Assembly: GCA_016926235.1 (NCBI GenBank)
Contig: JAFGOZ010000616.1
Coordinates: 1-7,523 of the forward strand
Direction of reading: 5' to 3'
Length of the DNA: 7,523 nucleotides
Source of the DNA: Bacteroidales bacterium
GTDB lineage: Bacteria; Bacteroidota; Bacteroidia; Bacteroidales; UBA10428
The notes below the pieces were generated by a model. It saw only the letters and a program-made list of their open reading frames with translations, had not been told where the DNA came from and ran no database searches. Each line of letters opens with the position of its first letter. Within the stretch, counting starts at the first letter, position 1. The position numbers and the translations under genes were made by a program. Positions 1 to 5,725 of the stretch are shown one piece after another.

Positions 1-10
1 GACGTGACAT

Positions 11-45
11 AAAAGGTTACATATCCTTGATTTGTAACCTTTTTT
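11..45 (+). terminator. Probable intrinsic terminator of an off-window + strand gene
   Basis: The 11-base arm at 11-21 pairs perfectly with 33-43 around an 11-nt loop, and on the + strand the stem runs into five T residues (41-45). The A-rich left and T-rich right ends would allow some activity in both directions, but the minus strand has only four U residues after the stem. It most likely ends transcription of a + strand gene lying left of the window. No such gene is visible here, so the direction is inferred. Confidence 0.5.
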
Positions 46-49
46 CAAC

Positions 50-82
50 AAAAAAAGGCTGCCTAATACTTTTTAGACAGCC
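50..82 (-). terminator. Intrinsic terminator of the pectinesterase gene
   Basis: On the minus strand, bases 82-73 and 66-57 form a 10-bp stem (GGCTGTCTAA with TTAGGCAGCC) with a 6-nt loop. It is followed directly by seven U residues (56-50). The only irregular pair is G-U when read on the minus strand and A/C when read on the + strand, so the hairpin is intact only in minus-strand RNA. It lies 35 nt past the pectinesterase stop, which fits a dedicated terminator. Confidence 0.8.
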
Positions 83-97
83 CCATTATTTTGTGTT

Positions 98-123
98 CAG
101 AACTCACTCTCAGAACTCACTCT
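98..123. repeat. Perfect 13-bp tandem duplication at the pectinesterase 3' end
   Basis: The unit CAGAACTCACTCT occurs twice without a spacer (98-110 and 111-123). The gene-proximal copy contains the last Glu codon and the TGA stop of the pectinesterase. The distal copy is wholly in the 3' untranslated region. Removing one copy would leave the stop unchanged, so the duplication is probably neutral for the protein. It could be a replication-slippage product. Confidence 0.9.
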
Positions 124-1094
124 CCTTTTGGATTCCAGTCTCCAAATATTTTTTCCAGCGTATATTCTTTCGCTTCTTCATCGGTTAACTGATGAGACCA
201 TTTAACGCGTTTATCAGGCTGAAATCCTGGTCCGTAACATTTATATTCTGCATAGCGTGCAGTTTTTTCATTTTCTTCTTTGTCCCAGTTGTGCCAACCT
301 TCTGGTTTAATAATAGAACTCATGCGACATTTAATATAAACTACATTGGAATAAGGCCTCCAGGGACGTCCGAGATAAAAGCTGCTATCCGGAGCATCGC
401 CAGTAATATTGCAATTTAAAAATACAAAGCCATATTTGGTTTCTTCCAGGGTTGAAGCAGCTGTAATATAACCTCTTCTTTTACAAAAGATATCACAACT
501 ATCAAAAACTGCTGTTGACCAGCCAAAAATAAAATCTACTGTTCCTTCTATATAGCAGTTTTTAAAATATTGCCTGCTTTTTTCACCGCGAGGATATAAG
601 GTATCCTGGCATCCCAGGAATTTACAATTCCTAAACATTACCATATCTCCCATTATCCTTACTGCTACAGCCTGACCAACAGGTCCTGCAGTATTTGAAA
701 AGGTAATATTTTCGGCAGTAAAACCATCACCGTTAATATAAAAACCTGATGAGCCTGAAGTTCCTATATTTTCTCCAAACCTGTTTTTTACAGAAGCATA
801 ATCATCGTATGTAATAATTGTGCTATCCACATTTTGTCCTATAAATGTGATATTAATTTTAGTGAGAGGAAGCAGCAGCTTTTCTTTGTATATTCCGTTT
901 TTTATATAAATAATTGTTCGTTTACTTCTAAAGTCAGGTACAGCATATATAGCTTCTTGTACGGTTGTAAAGTCTCCACTTCCGTCTTTAGAAATAATGA
1001 AATCTGCTGCTGAATAATCTGCTTTTGATTGTGCATGACAAGTAAACAAAACAAAAATACAAAAACAAGCAAAAAGTAATACTCTTTCTTTCAT
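117..1094 (-). CDS. Secreted pectinesterase (pectin methylesterase, CE8 family)
   Basis: This 325-aa protein should hydrolyse methyl esters of homogalacturonan, giving pectate and methanol and exposing pectin to lyases and polygalacturonases. Residues 1-22 are a signal peptide ending CHAQ, so it is exported, most likely to the periplasm. The body is the right-handed parallel beta-helix of the family. KDGSGDFTTVQEAI (36-49) is the usual N-terminal signature, followed by GTSGSSGFYINGDGFTAENI (111-130). The catalytic set is complete: Gln141 (GQAVAV), Gln163 and Asp164 (QDTLY), Asp187 (DFIFG), and Arg243 with Trp245 (LGRPW). The C-terminus ends in the usual GDWNP, so length and ends look intact. 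It is monocistronic: a terminator follows, and upstream lies a gene on the opposite strand. No pectate lyase, glycoside hydrolase or SusC/D pair is in the window. I found no exact Bacteroidota promoter in front of it. Confidence 0.95.
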   Translation of the reverse strand: MKERVLLFACFCIFVLFTCHAQSKADYSAADFIISKDGSGDFTTVQEAIYAVPDFRSKRTIIYIKNGIYKEKLLLPLTKINITFIGQNVDSTIITYDDYASVKNRFGENIGTSGSSGFYINGDGFTAENITFSNTAGPVGQAVAVRIMGDMVMFRNCKFLGCQDTLYPRGEKSRQYFKNCYIEGTVDFIFGWSTAVFDSCDIFCKRRGYITAASTLEETKYGFVFLNCNITGDAPDSSFYLGRPWRPYSNVVYIKCRMSSIIKPEGWHNWDKEENEKTARYAEYKCYGPGFQPDKRVKWSHQLTDEEAKEYTLEKIFGDWNPKGE

Positions 1095-1188
1095 AAGATC
1101 AGTGTTGATTTTACAATCTTAAATTACAAAATATCCAAAGAATTCCAAACTTTAATTATAGAAATAACCTATTTTCTGTTTGGTTCAA

Positions 1189-1226
1189 TGTCCGCTACCG
1201 AACGTTTTTTGTGCTTTTACGATACA
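1189..1226 (+). promoter_or_regulatory. Possible tandem activator-binding sites (UAS) upstream of the permease
   Basis: TGTCCGCTACCGAACG (1189-1204) is an imperfect dyad that matches the pattern TGTtCG-N4-CGAACa at all but the fourth and last bases. Five bases on, 1210-1226 (TGT...ACA ends) is a weaker dyad of similar layout. Both lie about 60-95 bp upstream of a sigma-54-like element, which is the usual distance for an enhancer-binding-protein site. The in-frame ATG at 1188 overlaps the first site, so that ATG is unlikely to be a start codon. The role is inferred from position and symmetry only. Confidence 0.35.
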
Positions 1227-1281
1227 TCTGATAGTATATTGTTTAAATATAAATGTCAGAAAGTTAGGTGTTTAAGAATAA

Positions 1282-1297
1282 TGGCATATTCCTTGAA
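1282..1297 (+). promoter_or_regulatory. Candidate sigma-54 (-24/-12) promoter of the FtsX permease
   Basis: TGGCAT-N5-TTGAA compares with the sigma-54 consensus TGGCAC-N5-TTGC(A/T). The GG at 1283-1284 and the TTG at 1293-1295 are correctly spaced, but the -12 element has GA where GC is expected. Transcription would begin near 1307, about 22 nt before the preferred ATG at 1329. The second upstream in-frame ATG (1281) falls on this element, which also argues for 1329 as the start. The weak point is the -12 base. Confidence 0.45.
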
Positions 1298-1328
1298 ATA
1301 TGTTATCTTTAGCTTAACAAATAGACAT

Positions 1329-3743
1329 ATGTGGAGAGGGTTATTTAAAATTGCTTTACGAACAATCTGGAAACGGAAATTCTATTCATTTATTAATATA
1401 CTAGGACTTTCAATAGGTATTGCCAGCCTTATCTTTATTAGCTTTTATATTTACGATGAAATGAGTTATGACCGGTTTAATAAAAATGCCGATAGAATAT
1501 ACCGTGTATGCAGAATGTTTTATACTCCAGGATATGTTGAGAATTCCGCTACCTGTTCTTTCCCATTGGCGCCCAATTTGCAGGAAGAATATCCTGAATT
1601 AATAGATCAGGCTGTGCGGTTTTTTAATTTTCAAATTCCTTCTATATATATGCAATATATTGGGAGAGATTCTGTGAAAACCGGATTTAATGAGGGAAAT
1701 TTTTATTTTGTGGACACAAATGTTTTTGATGTGTTCTCATTTGAAATAGTAAAAGGTGAAAAAGATTGTGTGTTTAATATTCCTCAAAGTCTGGTATTGA
1801 CGGAATCTACTGCAAAAAGATATTTTGGAAATGAAGAACCCATGGGGAAAAAGATATGGCTTGAAGAACAGTTAGAGTTTACAGTTACTGCAGTAATAAA
1901 AGATATTCCAACTCAATCTCATTTTAAAATAGATATGCTTGCATCGATGAAAAGCGTTGAGACGCTTTTTGGAGGAAAGATGCCGGAGACATGGATATGG
2001 AATCCATGCTGGACCTATGTATTGCTAAAAGATACAGTGAAACCAGAGTTATTGGTGCAAAAATTTCCAGAATTTTATAAAAGCCATTACTTTGATTTTC
2101 AGGATGAAGAGATTCGTTTGTATTTGCAGTCATTAACAGATATTCATCTATATTCACATATCGATTATGAAATGGGACAAAATGGTTTTATTTCACATAT
2201 TTATATATTATTTGCAGTTGGCTTATTTGTTATACTTATAGCAAGTATCAATTTTATTAATCTGACAACTGCTATATCCGCAGGAAGAGCAAGAGAGGTT
2301 GGGGTGAAAAAAGTAATTGGGGTGTTCAAGAAGCAACTTGTTTTTCAGTTTTTGTTTGAGTCTATTTTAATGACCCTTCTTGCATTAGTTGTAGCCATTG
2401 CTTTAGTCGAGATTTTATTACCCTGTTTTGTTTCCTTTACAGGAAAAAGTTTTACTGCAAATATGCTTGTGCATCCTTTTTTTCTTAGTATAGTATTGTT
2501 TTTGAGTCTTATACTTGGGGTTTTGTCTGGTACATATCCTGCATTTTTTCTCTCCGGTTTTCGACCCGCGAGAGTACTAAAAGGACGTATTGCTCAAGGT
2601 GTAAAAAGTGGAATATCGCGAAAATTACTTGTAACAATTCAATATGCTATTTCTATTGCATTGATAATAAGTTCTGTTCTTATAATACTTCAGATAAAAT
2701 ATGTACATACTGTAAATTTAGGTTTCGACCAAGAGCAAACTATTGTTATTCCTGCTAATGCGAAAGTCCTTAAACAATACCATGAGTTTAAGGCTGAATT
2801 AATAAGCGATTCAACTATTATTGCAATGACAGGAATGGATGATATACTTGGGGTAAGTCATAATACCTGGGGATTTAAAGTAGATGGCATGGATGAAAAA
2901 TTATATTTTTACCCTGCTCTAATGGTTCGTTCAGACTTTATAAAAACTGTTGGACTTCAGTTAATTATTGGAAGGGATTTTTCTTCTATTGAAAAAGAAA
3001 CAAATGAAAATGAGATCATTTTAAATGAATCAATGGTGAGTTCTTTAGGATGGACTAACGATAGTGCTATAGGAAAAAAGGTTGAATGCAATGGAAATGG
3101 TGTGGTTGTTGGAGTAGTGAAGGATTTTAATGCCTTATCCTTGCATAAACCCATTGGCGATTTTGTGTTATGCCATATGGCACATCCGGGCCTTTCTGCA
3201 AATTTTACCCGTTATATTGTAATACGTATCCCCACAAATAATATGGAAAACACAATAGGAGCAATAAACGAAAAATGGGATAAGTACACAGAAGGCAGGC
3301 CATTTGAATACACGTATTTGCAGCAGGATATATCTCAACTATACAGCAATGAAGAGAAATTCAGAGTTTTTTCTATATTGCTTACAATTATTACCATATT
3401 TTTAGCAAACCTAGGTACTTTTGCACTTACTTCATTTCTTACTGAACAACGTACAAAGGAATTTGGAATGAGAAAAGTACTTGGAGCAAGTGTAATAAGT
3501 ATAATTAGTTTGTATTCGCGCGAAATATTTTGGTTAATAATAGCATCATCTATTATCGCCTGGCCATTAGCATATATTATTACAAATAAATGGTTTAATA
3601 ATTTTGCCTATACAATAGATTTTAATTGGTGGATATTTTTGCTTGCCGTAGTTTTTTCTGTTTTTGTAGCATTACTTACAGTATGGGTTCAGGCATACAG
3701 ATTTGCTGTTAGTAGCCCTCTTAAAACCTTACGTTACGAGTAA
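1329..3743 (+). CDS. FtsX/MacB-type ABC transporter permease (two FtsX domains, 8 TM)
   Basis: This is an inner-membrane permease of the MacB-like family: mechanotransmission-type export or lipoprotein/peptide handling, with its ATPase encoded elsewhere. From the start at 1329 it is 804 aa, normal for the Bacteroidota members I know. Family members begin with a short basic stretch leading into SFINILGLSIG, which here is residues 20-30. In-frame ATGs at 1188 and 1281 would add 47 or 16 unrelated residues and overlap likely control sites. Order: TM1 (about 20-43), then YDRFNKNADRIYRV (47-60) opening the first periplasmic MacB-PCD domain (to about 290). FtsX domain 1 follows (TMs near 291-313, 336-365, 382-403) with the loop RAREVGVKKVIG. 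TM5 (436-456) and a second periplasmic domain (457-675) follow. FtsX domain 2 (TMs near 678-703, 728-753, 767-791) carries EQRTKEFGMRKVLGA (706-720). It ends in the canonical PLKTLRYE. No ATPase, adaptor or TolC gene lies beside it. The substrate is unknown. Confidence 0.92.
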   Translation: MWRGLFKIALRTIWKRKFYSFINILGLSIGIASLIFISFYIYDEMSYDRFNKNADRIYRVCRMFYTPGYVENSATCSFPLAPNLQEEYPELIDQAVRFFNFQIPSIYMQYIGRDSVKTGFNEGNFYFVDTNVFDVFSFEIVKGEKDCVFNIPQSLVLTESTAKRYFGNEEPMGKKIWLEEQLEFTVTAVIKDIPTQSHFKIDMLASMKSVETLFGGKMPETWIWNPCWTYVLLKDTVKPELLVQKFPEFYKSHYFDFQDEEIRLYLQSLTDIHLYSHIDYEMGQNGFISHIYILFAVGLFVILIASINFINLTTAISAGRAREVGVKKVIGVFKKQLVFQFLFESILMTLLALVVAIALVEILLPCFVSFTGKSFTANMLVHPFFLSIVLFLSLILGVLSGTYPAFFLSGFRPARVLKGRIAQGVKSGISRKLLVTIQYAISIALIISSVLIILQIKYVHTVNLGFDQEQTIVIPANAKVLKQYHEFKAELISDSTIIAMTGMDDILGVSHNTWGFKVDGMDEKLYFYPALMVRSDFIKTVGLQLIIGRDFSSIEKETNENEIILNESMVSSLGWTNDSAIGKKVECNGNGVVVGVVKDFNALSLHKPIGDFVLCHMAHPGLSANFTRYIVIRIPTNNMENTIGAINEKWDKYTEGRPFEYTYLQQDISQLYSNEEKFRVFSILLTIITIFLANLGTFALTSFLTEQRTKEFGMRKVLGASVISIISLYSREIFWLIIASSIIAWPLAYIITNKWFNNFAYTIDFNWWIFLLAVVFSVFVALLTVWVQAYRFAVSSPLKTLRYE

Positions 3744-3750
3744 TTTGTGT

Positions 3751-3779
3751 TTTGATATTCTTTAAAATTAATAATTTTG
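3751..3779 (+). promoter_or_regulatory. Candidate Bacteroidota-type promoter for the small lipoprotein gene
   Basis: TTTG (3751-3754) and TAATTTTG (3772-3779, an exact TAnnTTTG) are separated by 17 bp, within the range accepted for the Bacteroidota vegetative promoter (-33 TTG, -7 TAnnTTTG). It would give a leader of roughly 100 nt before the ATG at 3885. A nearer element, TATATTTA (3838-3845), lacks the final G and a good -33 partner. The surroundings are very AT-rich, so chance matches are likely. Confidence 0.3.
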
Positions 3780-3884
3780 AAAGCTTGTACAGATCAATTA
3801 AAATTTCAAGTTTTCAAATAATTGTAACAATATTTGTATATTTACGTAATTAATATTAGATAACCACAACAAATTGATAATTAA

Positions 3885-4106
3885 ATGTATAGGTTTTTAA
3901 TTGCAATACTAATTCTATCATCCTCATTTGGATGTGCATCCTCAAAAAAGGGCAGTTCGTCAAACCGAAGCTTAATGATCGCGGATCAACGCGATCTTCC
4001 ACGAAATGCTAAGATGAAATCACCCAGATATCAACAAAAGGTTAGAAAGAGCCAGAAGCAAACCCGCAAAAACAACAAAAAAGCTTATAAACGCCAAAAC
4101 AAATAG
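3885..4106 (+). CDS. Small, very basic putative lipoprotein, function unknown
   Basis: I do not recognise the family of this 73-aa protein. Residues 1-16 are a short hydrophobic signal segment leading to Cys17 (SSFGC-ASS). This resembles a lipobox, although Ser rather than Leu is at -3. If Cys17 is lipidated, the mature chain has 57 residues. About a third of it is Lys or Arg, with only two acidic residues (Asp34, Asp37), and the last 25 residues are almost entirely K, R, Q and N. No acidic residues follow the Cys, so there is no Bacteroidota surface-export signal, and the protein would stay periplasmic. A basic tail could bind peptidoglycan, LPS or nucleic acid; this is inference. The gene stands alone, 141 bp after the permease. 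Its Bacteroidota-like signal peptide and strand suggest it is real, but low-complexity composition lowers certainty. Confidence 0.65.
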   Translation: MYRFLIAILILSSSFGCASSKKGSSSNRSLMIADQRDLPRNAKMKSPRYQQKVRKSQKQTRKNNKKAYKRQNK

Positions 4107-4135
4107 CTTATAACTGAATTTTTCTTTTTATTCCT

Positions 4136-4157
4136 ATTTTACTTGTGAGGGTCTGAA
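4136..4157 (+). repeat. Left copy of a possible element end (direct repeat plus inverted repeat)
   Basis: ATTTTAC (4136-4142) is followed two bases later by GTGAGGGTCTGAA (4145-4157). The same 7-mer and an inverted, near-identical copy of the 13-mer occur at 5726-5752, bracketing the XRE, propeller and NUMOD1-like genes. The short length, the AT-rich 7-mer and a 2-base gap in the inverted repeat mean this may be chance. Confidence 0.2.
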
Positions 4158-4274
4158 TCAATATGTAATTATATACAAATCCTATTTAATAGATTAAGTC
4201 ACTGTTAATGAAATAGATATTGCATTTTAATTGATATTCCATTTAAAAAAGATGAAAAATAATTGTACAAAGTA

Positions 4275-4306
4275 TTGACACACAAATATTTTTTTATATA
4301 TATTTG
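4275..4306 (+). promoter_or_regulatory. Promoter of the XRE regulator gene
   Basis: TTGACA (4275-4280) supplies the -33 TTG. After 21 bp comes TATATTTG (4299-4306), an exact match to the Bacteroidota -7 element TAnnTTTG. The predicted transcript starts near 4313, about 45 nt before the ATG at 4357. The -7 element lies inside the left arm of the dyad operator, and the first operator half begins on its last base. Bound repressor should therefore block RNA polymerase. Confidence 0.6.
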
Positions 4307-4358
4307 GACAAAAATGGTCCTGAATAAATAATTCAGGTCAAAAATTGTCCAAATATAT
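4298..4358 (+). promoter_or_regulatory. 61-bp dyad operator, two copies of GGWCAAAAATKGTCC
   Basis: The outer arms (4298-4311 with 4345-4358) are 14-base perfect inverted repeats. The inner arms CCTGAAT (4319-4325) and ATTCAGG (4331-4337) pair around the loop AAATA, and only the short intervening segments mismatch. It can also be read as a direct repeat: GGACAAAAATGGTCC (4306-4320) and GGTCAAAAATTGTCC (4336-4350) agree at 13 of 15 positions. Each copy is itself a dyad-like site, and the centres are 30 bp apart, close to three helical turns, so both would face the same side. The dyad covers the -7 element, the leader and the first two bases of the start codon. This is the arrangement expected for autoregulation by the HTH protein encoded next to it. 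In RNA the dyad could also form a hairpin hiding the start codon. Confidence 0.7.
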
Positions 4359-4683
4359 GAATGAATTGAATAATCTATTCTTTGGGGATTCTGTGCGGTC
4401 ATTACGACAAAAGGAAGATTTGCCACTTCGTAAACTTGCCGCAAATCTTGATATTGATCCTTCAACACTTGGTAAGATAGAGAGGAATCAACGAAAACCT
4501 ACTAAAGAAATTATTTCCAAGTTAACGAAGATATTTAAGCTCAATTCGAACGAACTACTGATAAAGTTTATTAGTGACAAGTATGCTTTTGAAATTGCAG
4601 ATAAGGATTATTCATTGGAGATTTTAAAAGCTACAAGAAAAAAGATTGCCTATTTAAATAAAATGAAGCGAACAAAACAATAA
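4357..4683 (+). CDS. XRE-family HTH transcriptional regulator, probably autoregulatory
   Basis: A 108-aa DNA-binding protein. The HTH_3 domain spans about residues 10-65: helix 2 LRKLAANL (24-31), then the recognition-helix region DPSTLGKIERNQ (34-45). A C-terminal segment (66-108) carries FISDKYAFEIADKDYSLEIL and a Lys-rich tail. This architecture (LPLRKLAA, STLGKIER, then LLIKFISDK) resembles small regulators that in Bacteroidota often sit beside DNA methyltransferase or restriction genes; that is recalled family knowledge, not shown here. The start at 4357 is chosen because the only upstream in-frame start is a TTG (4345) inside an operator site. The gene is preceded by its own promoter and a compound operator, so negative autoregulation is likely. 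A propeller-like gene follows after 29 bp with no promoter of its own. No methyltransferase, nuclease or toxin partner is in the window, so it is an orphan here. Confidence 0.88.
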   Translation: MNELNNLFFGDSVRSLRQKEDLPLRKLAANLDIDPSTLGKIERNQRKPTKEIISKLTKIFKLNSNELLIKFISDKYAFEIADKDYSLEILKATRKKIAYLNKMKRTKQ

Positions 4684-4712
4684 AACAAATACAAACACTT
4701 ATTACTACAACT

Positions 4713-5183
4713 ATGAAAACAACGAAAACGAAATGTATTATTCTATTATTCTTTACGGGGATAATTTGTCTTCAAGCCCAGGGTAGCAGATCAGAAGTTG
4801 AAAAATACTTTTCTGATCACCTGGGAGTAGATAACTATTTTGTAACAACTGACAATTTTGATAATATTTATGTGTCAGGGTTTTTTATGGATACATTGAC
4901 TATAAAGAATTACTTTTTACAAACCCGTGGTTTGCTGGATATTTTTATAGCCAAGTTTGATAACAATGGAAAACTAATTTGGGTAAAACAGGCCGGTGGA
5001 TTTGATGTTGATATGTGCCAAAATATATATACAGATATTTATAACAATGTCTATGTAAGTGGTGCATTTAAAGGTGCAGCCCATTTTGAAGATACGGTAT
5101 TGTATTCCCAAAGAACCTATAACTATTTTACCGCAAAATATAGTAATGCTGGTGATTTGGTGTGGGTAAAGACAAATAATTGA
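4713..5183 (+). CDS. Short SBBP-like beta-propeller repeat protein, probably truncated
   Basis: This 156-aa protein has a signal peptide (residues 1-23, ending LQAQ), so it is exported. It contains two copies of a 61-residue repeat. DNIYVSGFF (50-58) aligns with NNVYVSGAF (111-119), and AKFDNNGKLIWVK (80-92) with AKYSNAGDLVWVK (141-153). These are the DIFIAKYDNNG-LIWVK repeats of SBBP-type propeller proteins, common in secreted T9SS cargo of Bacteroidota. Such proteins usually carry many more repeats and a C-terminal sorting domain, several hundred residues in all. Here the chain stops at TGA three codons after the second WVK, and no frame downstream resumes the repeat. Two blades cannot close a propeller, so the gene is probably a truncated remnant, or needs oligomerisation. 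It lies 29 bp after the regulator on the same strand and may be co-transcribed with it. Confidence 0.75.
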   Translation: MKTTKTKCIILLFFTGIICLQAQGSRSEVEKYFSDHLGVDNYFVTTDNFDNIYVSGFFMDTLTIKNYFLQTRGLLDIFIAKFDNNGKLIWVKQAGGFDVDMCQNIYTDIYNNVYVSGAFKGAAHFEDTVLYSQRTYNYFTAKYSNAGDLVWVKTNN

Positions 5184-5259
5184 TATTTGTCAGAAATTAA
5201 TATTTTGGGTGTTTTCATAACAAATGGTTGAATTGTTCGTTTAAATAGTAGAATAATAA

Positions 5260-5288
5260 TTGTTTTATTTAAATATTTTGTATTTTTA
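5260..5288 (+). promoter_or_regulatory. Candidate promoter of the NUMOD1-like gene
   Basis: TTG (5260-5262) and TATTTTTA (5281-5288) are 18 bp apart. The second element differs from TAnnTTTG only in its last base, and the pair lies 22-50 bp upstream of the ATG at 5311. In this AT-rich stretch chance matches are common, so confidence is low. Confidence 0.3.
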
Positions 5289-5310
5289 GCTTATAAAATA
5301 TTGTATAGCT

Positions 5311-5631
5311 ATGTCACATAAACATAAACTTACAGAAAAAGAAATATACTCAAAGTATAGAAATAAAAAGAATCAGAATGATTTGACTTTGCGTAAAAGA
5401 AGCCAGAAGAAATATAAGCTACCTGTTATAGGACACTTTAAGGACAGAAGCATCGAATTTAAATCAATCCTTGAAGCTGAAAGAGCAACAGGCATACATT
5501 ATACACTTATTTTTGAAGCTTGTATTGGAAAAATATATAAAGCTAAAAATGTGGTTTGGGAATTTAAGAAAGGTAACCACTATATTAAATATAAAGCATA
5601 CTACATTAACGCCCAGGAACAATTGCTGTAA
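5311..5631 (+). CDS. Small protein with a NUMOD1/IENR1-like DNA-binding motif
   Basis: This is a 106-aa, strongly basic protein. Residues 39-86 (VIGHFKD...FKSILEAERATGIHYTLIFEACIGK...VVWEF) follow the layout of the NUMOD1/IENR1 module: a G-x-F strand, S-x-x-EAxRxTGI, an I-x-x-AC-x-GK helix end, and a closing W-aromatic. In known families this is the DNA-binding helix-turn-helix repeat found C-terminal to HNH or GIY-YIG nucleases of intron-encoded or phage origin. No nuclease motif is visible: residues 1-38 are Lys/Arg-rich and have neither the HNH His pair nor GIY-YIG. It may be a free-standing DNA-binding protein or a remnant of a homing endonuclease. The call rests on reading the motif by eye. 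It converges with the M23 gene and has no same-strand partner within 127 bp upstream. Confidence 0.6.
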   Translation: MSHKHKLTEKEIYSKYRNKKNQNDLTLRKRSQKKYKLPVIGHFKDRSIEFKSILEAERATGIHYTLIFEACIGKIYKAKNVVWEFKKGNHYIKYKAYYINAQEQLL

Positions 5632-5668
5632 TAATGCACTCCATGTTTTCTGGCAGCTTTCTATTCAT

Positions 5669-5680
5669 AGGATTAATCCT
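5669..5680. repeat. Perfect 12-bp palindrome in the convergent intergenic region
   Basis: AGGATTAATCCT is fully self-complementary, and flanking ATTC/GAAT extends it with a two-base bulge on the left. It lies between two convergent genes and has no T-tract on either side, so it is not a normal intrinsic terminator. It might serve as a weak transcript-end structure or protein site. Confidence 0.5.
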
Positions 5681-5725
5681 GAATCATTGCGCTACACTAT
5701 ACTAATCAAAATGGATATTTTTATT

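Noticed and set aside
192..419. 75-aa + strand ORF inside the pectinesterase
   Set aside because: It is antisense to a gene with complete catalytic motifs, and its translation shows no family signature.
1924..3154. Minus-strand ORFs of 77 and 65 aa inside the permease
   Set aside because: They are antisense shadows of a well-conserved transporter, with no recognisable domain or start context.
3759..3782. AT-rich imperfect inverted repeat after the permease as a terminator
   Set aside because: The stem has almost no G or C, contains a bulge, and lacks a following T-tract.
4082..4113. Direct repeat AGCTTATAA at 4082-4090 and 4105-4113 around the lipoprotein stop
   Set aside because: Only nine bases, AT-rich and without symmetry; most likely chance.
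4205..4468. 87-aa minus-strand ORF across the XRE operator
   Set aside because: It overlaps the promoter, operator and HTH coding region, and its sequence looks like translated AT-rich DNA.
4319..5684. CCTGAAT shared by the XRE operator (4319-4325) and the palindrome region (5678-5684)
   Set aside because: A 7-base match without the GGWCAAAAATKGTCC core is expected by chance at this distance.
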